DNA of 64,000 nt from an uncultured Lachnospiraceae bacterium (GTDB taxonomy: Bacteria; Bacillota; Clostridia; Lachnospirales; Lachnospiraceae): the NCBI GenBank assembly GCA_946566685.1, contig CAMNXA010000005.1:1-64000 (forward strand), read 5' to 3'. The notes below the pieces were generated by a model that searched no databases, was not told the DNA's origin, and saw nothing but the letters and a program-made list of their open reading frames with translations. This document shows positions 1 through 8,439 of this stretch, piece by piece (position 1 is the stretch's first letter; every line of letters begins with the position of its first letter). The position numbers were made by a program, and so were the translations under genes.

Positions 1-40
1 TGGAGGTATCGGATAAAAGTCTGGGGATATCATATAAGGA

Positions 41-66
41 CATCAGATAAGAACATCAGATAAGAA
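41..66. repeat. 13-bp tandem direct repeat
   Basis: CATCAGATAAGAA occurs twice head to tail (41-53 and 54-66), followed by a degenerate continuation. No gene is visible here. It may be the tail of a simple-sequence expansion in the intergenic region left of the window. Confidence 0.7.
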
Positions 67-318
67 CAGATACAGACAGACCACAGAACAACAGATAACA
101 ACAAAGAATCTTTAGATCCAGCCAATCACAATAGTTACGGGATTATTTCCGACAAACGGAAAGAATCTTAAAAGACGGAGAAGATTTATGATCAATCATC
201 CCCAAAGACAGAAGAAAGTCTGTCAATATATTGTTTATTATAAAACATGTTACTGGTAGTATGCAAGTGAAAAATGCAGATTCTATTATAGTTCTACCAT
301 ATTTTTTAATAATTTTCA
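67..318. other. AT-rich stretch without a recognisable gene
   Basis: I see no credible coding sequence between the tandem repeat and the promoter at 319. A 60-codon minus-strand frame at 143-325 has no supporting ribosome-binding site or family resemblance and is probably chance. Confidence 0.5.
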
Positions 319-347
319 TTGACAAAACAAATAGAGAACTCTATAAT
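319..347 (+). promoter_or_regulatory. Consensus sigma-A promoter of the 440 operon
   Basis: A perfect TTGACA at 319-324 and a perfect TATAAT at 342-347 are separated by exactly 17 bp. Such a strong promoter would normally need repression, which fits the palindrome lying across the -10 box. It should drive the membrane protein at 440 and the winged-helix regulator at 1140. Confidence 0.85.
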
Positions 348-354
348 ATAGAGT
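338..354. promoter_or_regulatory. Palindromic operator over the -10 box
   Basis: ACTCTATA-A-TATAGAGT is a perfect 8-bp inverted repeat around one central base and contains the whole TATAAT. A dimeric repressor bound here would block RNA polymerase. The obvious candidate is the winged-helix protein encoded by the second gene of the operon, which would make the operon autorepressed. That assignment is inference. Confidence 0.65.
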
Positions 355-439
355 ATATAATTTATAGTAATAGTAAATCAATTTAAGTTGACAGAATTTC
401 AGACATGGGATTTGTACAAAAAGGAGATGGAGGAGAGAT

Positions 440-1162
440 ATGGATAAAAGAATAGAAACAGCGGTGGAGGATGTTGCGCTGATCAGGAGGGTGCTTGAGC
501 GAACGCAGCAGGATTTTTCAAAGGTATCGGTTTACTTTATGGGAATCGGCATCCTGCATCTGGCGGTATGGTTGTTGGAAGAAATCGCCTATTTTGTCAG
601 AAACAGGTTTGGATATGGATATTTGGCGGCCCATATTTTCTGGTGGGGTGGGCGACTTCTGCTCTTATCCGGTTACGTGGTGCTGTTTTTCTATTTTATG
701 AAAGAGGCTAAAAAGACAGGCAATGAGATTTGCGAAAGTATGGTGAAGGTATGGATGGTGGTATTGATTGGTTCGGGAATCCTTGGCTGGCTGTATATCG
801 TTTTGCTTCCGGCTGGTAATAGTGATAAAATAACGGCATTGTGGCGGTGCAGAGAACTGATCGAAGTGCTTCCGGTTATTTTTGCATTGTTTATGACAGG
901 CATTCTGACAAAAAGAAACATGGTGACTGTGTTTACGGCGGTATATAGTATAGTATACTTTGTGCTGTTTGTGAGCATGAAAGAGGTGCCTTACGGAACC
1001 TGGGGCGGTGTGGGGACACTTGCATCGGCCAGCAGTGTGTGTATTCAGTACTTGATGAGTGCAGGTATGATCGCCTTGGGAATATATTTGAAATGGAATA
1101 GGAAAGAGACAAACATTTTAAGAGAATTTGGGGTTGATTATGGAGATAAATGCGATACCTGA
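440..1162 (+). CDS. Multi-pass membrane protein, function unknown
   Basis: The 240-residue protein has a short charged N-terminus (about residues 1-35) and then around six hydrophobic segments, ending in a charged tail. I do not recognise a named family. The ATG is preceded by GGAGG/AGGAGA-type Shine-Dalgarno sequence. Its 3' end overlaps the start of the winged-helix regulator at 1140 by 23 bases, so the two are co-transcribed and translationally coupled. Membrane proteins paired with small HTH_34-type regulators are common in Firmicutes, where the regulator typically controls its own operon, but the substrate or signal cannot be read from the sequence. Confidence 0.75.
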   Translation: MDKRIETAVEDVALIRRVLERTQQDFSKVSVYFMGIGILHLAVWLLEEIAYFVRNRFGYGYLAAHIFWWGGRLLLLSGYVVLFFYFMKEAKKTGNEICESMVKVWMVVLIGSGILGWLYIVLLPAGNSDKITALWRCRELIEVLPVIFALFMTGILTKRNMVTVFTAVYSIVYFVLFVSMKEVPYGTWGGVGTLASASSVCIQYLMSAGMIALGIYLKWNRKETNILREFGVDYGDKCDT

Positions 1163-1445
1163 AGCATTTCAGACAAAATTGAGGCTGGCAGTTCTGTCCG
1201 CATTACTGACAGGAAAGAAGAATTTCAGGGATTTAAAACAGATGACAGGAGCCACGGATGGAAATCTTGGTGCACAGCTGAAGAAGCTGGAAGAAGCCGG
1301 TTATATAGAGATTGATAAAGCGTTTGTGAATCAAAAACCGCAGACTTCCTGCCAAATAACAGACTTTGGCAGAGGCCAGTTCCGGGAATATGTAGAGTTG
1401 CTGGAAGGCCTATTGAGACAGGCAGAAGACGGTCTAAAAGACTAA
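1140..1445 (+). CDS. Winged-helix transcriptional regulator (HTH_34-like)
   Basis: The 101-residue protein starting at ATG 1140 has the full layout of the small winged-helix family of PF13601 type: an opening A-V-L-S-A-L-L helix, TGATDGNLGAQLKKLEEAGY as the recognition helix region (about residues 37-56), a wing ending in K-P-Q-T-S, and a C-terminal dimerisation helix. A TTG at 1128 is an alternative start, but family members begin close to the ATG. The start lies inside the upstream gene. The palindrome at 338-354 on the operon promoter is the likely binding site. The protein acts in the cytoplasm on DNA; its inducer is unknown. Confidence 0.88.
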   Translation: MEINAIPEAFQTKLRLAVLSALLTGKKNFRDLKQMTGATDGNLGAQLKKLEEAGYIEIDKAFVNQKPQTSCQITDFGRGQFREYVELLEGLLRQAEDGLKD

Positions 1446-1467
1446 AAACCGCGTGCTTCAGACAGAC

Positions 1468-1515
1468 AAAAAACTCTGTGAAGCAGGATATCATCCCACA
1501 TTCACAGAGTTTTTA
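1468..1515. terminator. Bidirectional rho-independent terminator
   Basis: ACTCTGTGAA and TTCACAGAGT form a 10-bp stem separated by about 18 bases, with A-runs on the left and T-runs on the right, so it can terminate transcripts from both sides. It sits between the rightward regulator gene (ends 1445) and the leftward glutamine synthetase gene (ends 1632). Confidence 0.8.
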
Positions 1516-1538
1516 ATTCCAAATAAATAATTACTTTG

Positions 1539-1626
1539 GCGTTAATTCCGAAGGCAATACCGACAAGCTATCCGAGGCTGCGAAGCAGATCTCGAGGCGT
1601 TAATTCCGAAGGAATTTACGCCAAGC
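1539..1626. repeat. Composite palindromic repeat cluster
   Basis: Two copies of GCGTTAATTCCGAAGG (1539 and 1597 regions) flank a unit reading CTATCCGAGGCTGCGAAGCAG (about 1568-1588). The second copy closes a hairpin GGCGTTAATTCC-gaa-GGAATTTACGCC. Related units occur at 9333-9362, 36647-36664, 44631-44723 and 45781-45803, so this is one member of a dispersed intergenic repeat family. Confidence 0.7.
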
Positions 1627-1631
1627 CACTA

Positions 1632-3065
1632 TTAGAGGTCATAATACATCATAAACTCTGCCGGCGTAGGAATTTCCCCGGCTTTCTTGGCTTCAGCGCG
1701 TTTGCGTGCAATCCACACATCAATCAGTCTCTCCGGGAAGACGCCGTCCTTGGTCAGATAGCCGTGATCCTTCTCCAGGGCATCCAGGGCTTCTTCCAGG
1801 GATGTCGGCAGGCCCTTGATTTTCTTCTGCTCCTCGGCGGAGAGTGTATAGAGATTGAAATCATAAGGGCCCCAGCCGTTGGCGGCGGGATCGATCTTTT
1901 TCTCAATGCCATCTAATCCGGCCATCAGGATAGCAGCATAAGCGTAGTAAGGATTGGCGGTCGCATCGGGATTTCTGAGTTCAAACCGTTTGGTCTCCGG
2001 GGATTTTGCGTAAGCAGGAATCCGGATGACGGCGCTGCGGTTAGAAGTAGCATAGCCGATGGTCACAGGCGCTTCGTACCCGGGCACCAGACGTTTGAAG
2101 GAGTTGGTGGAAGGGTTGGTAAACGCACACAGGGATGCAATGTGGGACAGCAGTCCGCCGATAAAGTAGTGGGCTGTCTGGCTTAAGCCGGAATAGCCGT
2201 TCTCATCATAGAAGACCGGTTTGCCGTCTTTGGTGAGCAGCATATGTACATGAAGACCGCTGCCGGCTTCTTTATAGATGGGTTTGGGCAGGAAAGTGGC
2301 TGTCTTGCCCTCCCGTGCAGCCATATTTTTGATGATATATTTAATGATCATGGTGTTGTCGGCCATGGTAGGCATGTCTGCCAGTTCCACTTCGATTTCC
2401 ATCTGGCCGGGGCCGCCCACTTCATGGTGATGGTATTTGACTTTGATGCCCCAGTCTTCCATTTCCATGCAGATGCGGCTTCTTAAGTCGTATCCCACAT
2501 CCTGGGGAGCGGCGATGTGATAGCCGCCATGGGTCACTTCATAGCCGTTGTTGCCCGGTGTGTCCAGACGACAGTTCCACTCAGCCTGTCTGGTGTCAAT
2601 CTGGTAAGCGCACTGTCTGGGGGATACCTCATAGCGTGCGGAGTCGAACAGATAAAACTCAAATTCCGGGCCGATGATCATATTGTCTGCAATGCCGGTC
2701 TTTTTCATATAATCCATGGCGCGCAGGGTGACGTTTTTTGGATACTGGTCAAAGGGGGTGTTTTCTCCCTTGCCGATGACACATACATTGCCGCACATGG
2801 TCAGCGTAGGCACTTCTGCAAAAGGATCCACATAGGCGGTCTCCGGATCGGGTAAGAATACCATATCGCTTTTTTCAATGGGAGCGTACCCGTAATTGGA
2901 GCCGTCAAAACCGATTCCATAGACGAAGACATTGTCATCGAACCGCTCCACCGGTATCGTGATATGGCGCCAGCGCCCGTCAATGTCCGTCATCTTGAAA
3001 TCGATCATACGGATTTCTTTTTCTTCACATAGTTTTCTGATTGCCGTACTTTTGTCCATAAGCAT
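1632..3065 (-). CDS. glnA: Glutamine synthetase, type I
   Basis: This enzyme makes glutamine from glutamate, ammonia and ATP in the cytoplasm. Visible hallmarks are the N-terminal beta-grasp ending in G-F-D-G-S, the catalytic-domain signature with KEAGSGLHVHMLL, the NPSTNSFKRLVPGYEAP stretch and NRSAVIRIP. At the position of the adenylylation site of GSI-beta enzymes the sequence reads NLYTLSAEE rather than NLYDLP, so covalent control is uncertain. ATG at 3065 or 3059 both have the purine-rich GGGAGAAGGA sequence at usable spacing; an in-frame ATG at 3101 extends 12 residues but lacks a site. The gene follows a PII-like gene by 74 bases, consistent with a nitrogen-assimilation operon. Confidence 0.95.
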   Translation of the reverse strand: MLMDKSTAIRKLCEEKEIRMIDFKMTDIDGRWRHITIPVERFDDNVFVYGIGFDGSNYGYAPIEKSDMVFLPDPETAYVDPFAEVPTLTMCGNVCVIGKGENTPFDQYPKNVTLRAMDYMKKTGIADNMIIGPEFEFYLFDSARYEVSPRQCAYQIDTRQAEWNCRLDTPGNNGYEVTHGGYHIAAPQDVGYDLRSRICMEMEDWGIKVKYHHHEVGGPGQMEIEVELADMPTMADNTMIIKYIIKNMAAREGKTATFLPKPIYKEAGSGLHVHMLLTKDGKPVFYDENGYSGLSQTAHYFIGGLLSHIASLCAFTNPSTNSFKRLVPGYEAPVTIGYATSNRSAVIRIPAYAKSPETKRFELRNPDATANPYYAYAAILMAGLDGIEKKIDPAANGWGPYDFNLYTLSAEEQKKIKGLPTSLEEALDALEKDHGYLTKDGVFPERLIDVWIARKRAEAKKAGEIPTPAEFMMYYDL

Positions 3066-3139
3066 TTCCTTCTCCCTTTTTGATTTTTGTATATCTGCCA
3101 TCAGTATACCATATGGAAAGGGAGGTACGCACTATTTTT

Positions 3140-3820
3140 TTAGGAGTCTTCCATAAGCCGCAGTCCGGCGGTGTCTGTCACGGGCAGGGAAAATACGATG
3201 GATTTGGCCTTGGACTGCATGCCGGCCTGTTCCATGACTGCCTTCATGATATCATTTTTCTGCGTTTTTTTGGCTACAATAAAGATGATTTCCTTCTCAG
3301 AGGCCAGGGAAACGCCCATAAATCTCTCGGCCTGTTCCATACCGGTCCCCTTGGCATGAATGACTGTACCGCCGTAGGCGCCCGCACTTCTGGCGGCATC
3401 CATTGCAAGTTCCGTATACCCCTGATTGGCGATTACCACGATAAGTTCATAGACTGTATCTTTCAAAACAGATTCCTCCTCTTTCTGGAAGTCTTCCTTT
3501 CCACTTAAAAACTGTAAAGCTTTTTTGCCGCCGATGCTGCTTAATGGGACGACAAAGGCGATTCCCTCGCCCGGGGCATCGATCTGAAGCTTTTGCCGCA
3601 GGTTCTTCTTGGCATTCTCCCAGGCACTTTCTTCCAGCACATGGAACATAACCGCCTTTTCGGTGGATTCCAGACCCAGATAATCCAGGATATCCCCGGA
3701 AGCGGTTCCGGCGCCCAACGTGACGAACATGACCTGCAAATGTTCCTCCTGATAAAGGCGTAAATATTTTTTAAACTGTTTTCTGCTGACGATAGTCGTC
3801 ATCATGCACAATTTTCCCAT
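3140..3820 (-). CDS. Tandem PII-like nitrogen-regulatory protein
   Basis: The 226-residue protein reads as two fused PII-like folds: residues about 1-105 and about 120-220. The second half begins with Y-E-L-I-V-V-I-A-N-Q-G and contains G-A-Y-G-G-T-V-I-H-A-K-G-T, the T-loop/beta-3 region typical of PII relatives. The first half is more diverged. ATG 3820 has GGAGGAA five bases upstream. It lies 15 bases downstream of the DUF1538 membrane protein and upstream of glnA, all leftward. PII proteins sense 2-oxoglutarate, adenine nucleotides or other small ligands and bind membrane transporters; here the partner is most likely the adjacent DUF1538 protein. Confidence 0.8.
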   Translation of the reverse strand: MGKLCMMTTIVSRKQFKKYLRLYQEEHLQVMFVTLGAGTASGDILDYLGLESTEKAVMFHVLEESAWENAKKNLRQKLQIDAPGEGIAFVVPLSSIGGKKALQFLSGKEDFQKEEESVLKDTVYELIVVIANQGYTELAMDAARSAGAYGGTVIHAKGTGMEQAERFMGVSLASEKEIIFIVAKKTQKNDIMKAVMEQAGMQSKAKSIVFSLPVTDTAGLRLMEDS

Positions 3821-3834
3821 AGGATTCCTCCATA

Positions 3835-5376
3835 TTATAATTCAATAATATCCATATCTCCATAACGGTCAATCGATGTGTAGCCGCCGGCTTCTCTGGA
3901 AAGACGGCTTTCCTTGATGCGATAGATCATTCCCAGGGACTGGATCGTGATCAGGGGCGTCATAGCCACCATGGCGACTACGCCGAACGCGTCCGTAATG
4001 ATATTGCCGCCCACCGCATTGCAGGCGCCCATGGCAAAGGGCAGAAGAAATGTTGCCGTCATGGGACCGGAGGCTACCCCGCCGGAGTCGAAGGCGATAG
4101 CAGTAAAGATTTTTGGTACGAAAAAGGTTAAGAGCAGGGCAATGGCATAACCCGGCACAATGAACCAGGTGATGGGGATGCCTGTGAGCACCCGCGTCAT
4201 CGCCAGACCGATGGAGGTTGCCACACCTACCGATAAGCTGATTTCCATGGCTTTGGCGGAAATGGCGCCGGAGGTGATCTCCTCCACCTGCTTGGTGAGG
4301 ACAAATACCGCAGGCTCCGCCTGGACAATGAAGTAACCGATGATCATACCGATGGGCACGATGATCCAGGCATAAGGAAGTCCGGCAATCACCTGTCCCA
4401 GATAATTTCCGGCAGGCATAAAGCCCACATTTACGCCAGTCAGGAAAAGAACCAGCCCCACATAGGTATAGGCCAGACCAATCAGGATTTTGATCAGGGT
4501 CTTTTTCTTAATATCTCTTGAGAGCAGCTGAAATACTCCAAAAAACGCCACAATGGGGAGAAGAGAAACAGCCATTTCCCGCATATAGACCGGAATCTCC
4601 CCGGTAAACAGCCGCCCTAATTCTACGGAATCGGAAATCTTCGGTATCGCTTCGGACAGATATTCCGTGGAGTCCGGGTGATAGATCATGGCCAGGATCA
4701 GCACGGCCACAATGGGGCCGACAGAGCATAAGGACACCAGACCGAAACTGTCCTCCGCGGCGTGACTATCGTTACGGATGGCGGAAATACCGATACCAAA
4801 AGCCATGATAAAGGGAACTGTCATGGGGCCGGTGGTGACGCCGCCGGAGTCAAATGCCACTGCCAGAAAATCTTTCGGCACAAAATAGGCCAGAACAAAG
4901 GCAAACATATAAAAGATAAGCAGCATGGGCGCCAAAGGAATCCGCAGCAGCATACGAAGCAGGGCAAACACCAGAAAGAGACCAACACCTGCGGCCACCG
5001 CCAGAATCAATACCAGATTGGGGATGGAAGCGACCTGCTGTGCCAGTACTTGCAGATCCGGTTCGGAGATGGTGATGACAAATCCCAGCACAAAGCTGAT
5101 CAGAATCATGGCAGGCAGACTCTTTGTCTTGGTCATGATGGTACCTACCCGTTCACCCATACGCGTCATTGCCATCTCAGCGCCGATGGAGAAAAATAGC
5201 ATGCCTACGATCAGCATAACGGCTCCCAGCAGAAATTCCATCAGGATTTCCGGGGAAATGGGCGCGATAGTGAAACTTAAGAGCAGTACGATCAGGATGA
5301 TCGGCAGTACCGCGTGCAGGGTTTCCTGGGATTTTTCCATGAGTTTGGAACGGTTTTTAAATTTGAATAAGAACAA
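3835..5376 (-). CDS. DUF1538 family membrane transporter
   Basis: The 513-residue protein has about 14 hydrophobic segments arranged as an internal duplication: S-E-P-D-L-Q-V-L-A-Q-Q-V in the first half matches A-E-P-A-V-F-V-L-T-K-Q-V in the second, and FDSGGVTTGPMTVPF matches FDSGGVASGPMTATF. This is the DUF1538 pattern. I recall DUF1538 proteins described as two-component Na+/H+ antiporters (UmpAB) in a halophile, but the substrate here is not shown by sequence. The first codon is a TTG at 5376 with AAAGG about 12 bases upstream; the ATG at 5340 lacks a site. It is followed 15 bases later by the tandem PII-like gene, suggesting PII-regulated transport. Confidence 0.85.
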   Translation of the reverse strand: MFLFKFKNRSKLMEKSQETLHAVLPIILIVLLLSFTIAPISPEILMEFLLGAVMLIVGMLFFSIGAEMAMTRMGERVGTIMTKTKSLPAMILISFVLGFVITISEPDLQVLAQQVASIPNLVLILAVAAGVGLFLVFALLRMLLRIPLAPMLLIFYMFAFVLAYFVPKDFLAVAFDSGGVTTGPMTVPFIMAFGIGISAIRNDSHAAEDSFGLVSLCSVGPIVAVLILAMIYHPDSTEYLSEAIPKISDSVELGRLFTGEIPVYMREMAVSLLPIVAFFGVFQLLSRDIKKKTLIKILIGLAYTYVGLVLFLTGVNVGFMPAGNYLGQVIAGLPYAWIIVPIGMIIGYFIVQAEPAVFVLTKQVEEITSGAISAKAMEISLSVGVATSIGLAMTRVLTGIPITWFIVPGYAIALLLTFFVPKIFTAIAFDSGGVASGPMTATFLLPFAMGACNAVGGNIITDAFGVVAMVAMTPLITIQSLGMIYRIKESRLSREAGGYTSIDRYGDMDIIEL

Positions 5377-5423
5377 TGTTACTCAACGCCTTTCTATGTA
5401 AATTTTATGAGTTGTTTTATCTT

Positions 5424-5786
5424 TTAAACAGAGGATGCTCTTCTTGCGGAAAAGTATTTCAATACAACTGTTATGATTCCCATGCCGCAGACCAGAACTG
5501 TTCCAATTTTCAATAGTTCCTGAAATACCAGAATGCTTTCGGCATCATTTGAAATGTATCTAAGATATAGATATCCCTCTGAATATAGTCCAAGAACAGT
5601 AGAAATCAATAAATGAAATTCCAGCATAAGAACCGTCTGCCAGTTCTTACCATAATGGTAATTCAGCCAGGACAGGAACAGCTGAAATACAGGTAAAGCA
5701 AGGGCCATTACAGCGCCGCCGCCAAATCCGACCATACATAATAATAAGATGGAATAGTTCCATAGAATCTTTAACAACATAGGCAT
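5424..5786 (-). CDS. Small hydrophobic membrane protein, unknown
   Basis: The 120-residue product has three hydrophobic segments (about residues 8-32, 48-68 and 85-110) with an amphipathic linker and ends in A-R-R-A-S-S-V. ATG 5786 is preceded by AAGAGGAA at good spacing, which supports a real gene. I do not recognise the family. It lies 47 bases upstream of the DUF1538 gene in the same direction and could be first in that operon. Downstream of its promoter side lies the tandem palindromic repeat at 5844-6007. Confidence 0.6.
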   Translation of the reverse strand: MPMLLKILWNYSILLLCMVGFGGGAVMALALPVFQLFLSWLNYHYGKNWQTVLMLEFHLLISTVLGLYSEGYLYLRYISNDAESILVFQELLKIGTVLVCGMGIITVVLKYFSARRASSV

Positions 5787-5843
5787 TTCCTCTTATTTCG
5801 ATTTCCTGATTCCACAATTCGACAAAAGAGAGTATACTTGACC

Positions 5844-6007
5844 TGGGCAATGCCAGCAAGAATTGCAGCGCAATTCTTGGGACGCAGACCGCTGAGTCTG
5901 CGTCCATTATATCATATTCACAAAAGCAGTAATCTTGGGCAGTGCCAGCAAGAATTGCAACGCAATTCTTGGGACGCAGACTGCTGAGTCTGCGTCCATT
6001 ATATCAT
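5844..6007. repeat. Tandem double-hairpin repeat, two 72-bp copies, 92-bp period
   Basis: Copies at 5844-5915 and 5936-6007 differ at only three positions. Each carries two adjacent hairpins: CAAGAATTGC/GCAATTCTTG (first copy 5857-5879) and GACGCAGAC/GTCTGCGTC (5881-5904), followed by CCATTATATCATA. A diverged copy in the opposite orientation lies next to rnpB at 52424-52462. The pattern resembles a dispersed palindromic element of REP/BIME type rather than a simple terminator. Confidence 0.85.
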
Positions 6008-6090
6008 AAAAAACACCGTACTGGTTATATCGTTGCATTTTTAATCTTTTTTTAAGAAAAAGGGGTATGAGGGAACAAGGGAGGGCAAGG

Positions 6091-6486
6091 ATGAGAACAA
6101 GGCAAGAGGCGCTGACATATGGAATGAGTTTTGCGGATGTATATCAGGACACACCGTTTCATGATCCCAACTGGGTGTTGGTGCGGTACCGGAAGAATAA
6201 GAAAGCCTTTTTATGGACTTATGAGTATGAGGGCAGTATGCGCATCAATATCAAGGTGGATCCCCAGTGGCGGGATTTCTGGAGACAGACTTATGAGGCA
6301 GTGATTCCTGGTTACCATCAGAACAAAGAACACTGGAATACGGTGATTCTGGACGGGACAATACCGGATGAAGATATCAGGCGTATGATAGCGGAAAGTT
6401 ATGATCTGATTGTCGGCGGATCCAAAAGCCGCAGAGGGCAATCAAAACCAAAGACCTCAAAACCAGAAGAATTTGAATCAACCTGA
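6091..6486 (+). CDS. MmcQ/YjbR family protein
   Basis: The product (131 residues from ATG 6091) matches the MmcQ/YjbR fold: FHDPNWVLVRYRKNKKAF, then N-I-K-V-D-P-Q-W-R-D-F-W-R-Q, G-Y-H-Q-N-K-E-H-W-N-T and the terminal I-A-E-S-Y-D-L. These are small cytoplasmic CyaY-like proteins, often called DNA-binding, with no firmly established role. GGGAGG six bases before ATG 6091 favours that start over ATG 6067, and family members begin at R-T-R-Q-E-A. The C-terminus has a basic tail. It stands alone between the tandem repeat and a chemoreceptor gene. Confidence 0.88.
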   Translation: MRTRQEALTYGMSFADVYQDTPFHDPNWVLVRYRKNKKAFLWTYEYEGSMRINIKVDPQWRDFWRQTYEAVIPGYHQNKEHWNTVILDGTIPDEDIRRMIAESYDLIVGGSKSRRGQSKPKTSKPEEFEST

Positions 6487-6632
6487 AATATAGAGTTATG
6501 TAAACTAAAAGGATGCAAAGTATACCATAAAAAATACGATGTATACCTGACTCCTTAATTTATAGGATATAAGCTGTTAAAATAATTTCGTATATAAAAC
6601 AGCCGGTACATACAACAGGAGGGGGATATAGG

Positions 6633-8375
6633 GTGAGACAGACAAAGAATGGACGGGATGGGATACGTCTGCATAAAAGTATTTTGACCAGACTTTGGTT
6701 CGGGGCAGCGGCAATCGGTGTTGTGATTTCCATTGCAGTGGGCGTGGTTGCCTATATGACGGTCAAGGATAATCTTATGAGTCAGATTCAGGAGAACACG
6801 GTGGTCAATGCAAAGATTGCGGCGGCTAAGATTGACAGCGGGGCGTTTTTGACAATTTGTGAGGAGAACGGGAAGGATGAGGCATTTTATGCCGTGCACA
6901 GAAATCTTTCTGACTTCCTGACAGATGAGACGGTTTCTTATATCTATACCCTGCGGCTGGTGGATGACCATATGGAATTTGTGGTGGATGCGGATCCGGA
7001 GGAACCGGGCGGGATCGGGGAGGAGTACGATGTGGAGCCGGAGGTAATAGAGGCCTATCACAGCGGTACAGCCATGGCGTTGGACGAACCCTATACGGAT
7101 GCCTGGGGGATGCTCTACAGCGGGTATGCGCCGATTAAGGATGAAACCGGCAGGACGGTAGGTATTGTGGCGGTGGACTGTTCAGTGGATACCGTGGAGG
7201 CCAAACTGGCAGAACTGGTCACAAAGATTCTGGTCACAGCAGCTTTTTGTCTGCTGATTGCCATGGCAGGCGGTTTTGCACTGGCCTATTATATCACAAG
7301 AAACCTGAATCATATCAATGCCAAAGTCGTAGAACTGGTGGATAATGGCGGGGATCTCAGACAGAAACTGGAGATTCATTCAGGGGATGAGATTCAGGCG
7401 ATCGGCGACCACATCAACAGCCTTCTGGAGAAGATGCGGACTACGATCGCGGATACGGCAGGTGTCATCCTGCATGTCAGCGAGGGATCTACGGAAATCA
7501 GCCGGCAGGTGACGCAGATGAACAGCAGAACAAATACACTGGCTGAAAATATTGTGGACATGAGCGCGGCCATGGAGCAGACCAACGCTTCCGTGACACA
7601 GACCGTGGAGGAGATTGAGCATATTCGCAGGGAAATTATGGATATGTATGAGAAGACAAACACCGGCAGGAAGTTTGCGCAGGAGATAAATGACCGTGCC
7701 AGAGCATTGCAGGATAAGGCGATAATGACCAGGGAAGATACCAGGAAAAAGGCCGGCATGATCAGTCGGCAGGTGACGCAGAAGGCGGAGAGTGCCTTAC
7801 AGATAGAAAAGATTCAGGAGTCGGCAAAGGGCATCATTGCGATCGCGGAACAGACTAATCTGTTGTCCCTAAATGCCAGCATAGAAGCTGCCCGCGCCGG
7901 AGAAAACGGTAAGGGGTTTGCAGTAGTGGCAGATGAGATCGGGAAACTGGCGGCTACCAGTAAGCATACGGCGGAGCAGATCAACAAGGTGCTCGGCGGA
8001 GTGATTAAGGCAGTGCAGGAACTGACACAGTCGGCCAAAGAACTGGTGGATTATCTGGAACAGGACATCATGGAGGAGTACGATGATTTCGTCAGCACAG
8101 GGGAGCATTACAGCGATGATGCCAGGAAAGTGCAGGAACTGGTGGGCGGTTTCCAGAATAATGCCAGCACCTTACAGGGTGTTATTGATGATTTTAAGGA
8201 GATTACCGGACAGATTCAGCAGGCAATCGAGCAGACTACCGGCAATATTGGAGATATCACGGCAATCATGCAGGATTTTCAGGGGCAGATGGAACAGATT
8301 GACGTGATGTCGGGGGAGAATACCAGAAAGATTGTGGATTTAAACCAGAATTTGAATGAAAATTATGTATTTTAG
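6633..8375 (+). CDS. Methyl-accepting chemotaxis protein with extracellular sensor domain
   Basis: The 580-residue receptor has a TM segment at about 21-44, an extracellular Cache-like sensor at about 45-193 (including [14 protein letters not shown] and Y-S-G-Y-A-P-I-K-D), a second TM at about 195-219, a HAMP region, and a cytoplasmic signalling domain. The hairpin tip is at about 407-440 ([20 protein letters not shown], followed by [13 protein letters not shown]). It starts with GTG at 6633 behind a strong AGGAGGGGG. No che genes are in the window, so its kinase partners are elsewhere. The ligand is not readable, but single-Cache sensors usually bind small organic acids or amino acids. Confidence 0.93.
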   Translation: MRQTKNGRDGIRLHKSILTRLWFGAAAIGVVISIAVGVVAYMTVKDNLMSQIQENTVVNAKIAAAKIDSGAFLTICEENGKDEAFYAVHRNLSDFLTDETVSYIYTLRLVDDHMEFVVDADPEEPGGIGEEYDVEPEVIEAYHSGTAMALDEPYTDAWGMLYSGYAPIKDETGRTVGIVAVDCSVDTVEAKLAELVTKILVTAAFCLLIAMAGGFALAYYITRNLNHINAKVVELVDNGGDLRQKLEIHSGDEIQAIGDHINSLLEKMRTTIADTAGVILHVSEGSTEISRQVTQMNSRTNTLAENIVDMSAAMEQTNASVTQTVEEIEHIRREIMDMYEKTNTGRKFAQEINDRARALQDKAIMTREDTRKKAGMISRQVTQKAESALQIEKIQESAKGIIAIAEQTNLLSLNASIEAARAGENGKGFAVVADEIGKLAATSKHTAEQINKVLGGVIKAVQELTQSAKELVDYLEQDIMEEYDDFVSTGEHYSDDARKVQELVGGFQNNASTLQGVIDDFKEITGQIQQAIEQTTGNIGDITAIMQDFQGQMEQIDVMSGENTRKIVDLNQNLNENYVF

Positions 8376-8439
8376 TCTGACAGATACCGAAAACTGGCAT
8401 ACTATAATATAAGTTGCAGTTTGGTATGGAGGGAACGGG

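Noticed and set aside
143-325. 60-codon minus-strand frame
   Set aside because: No ribosome-binding site and no family resemblance; it overlaps the consensus promoter at 319.
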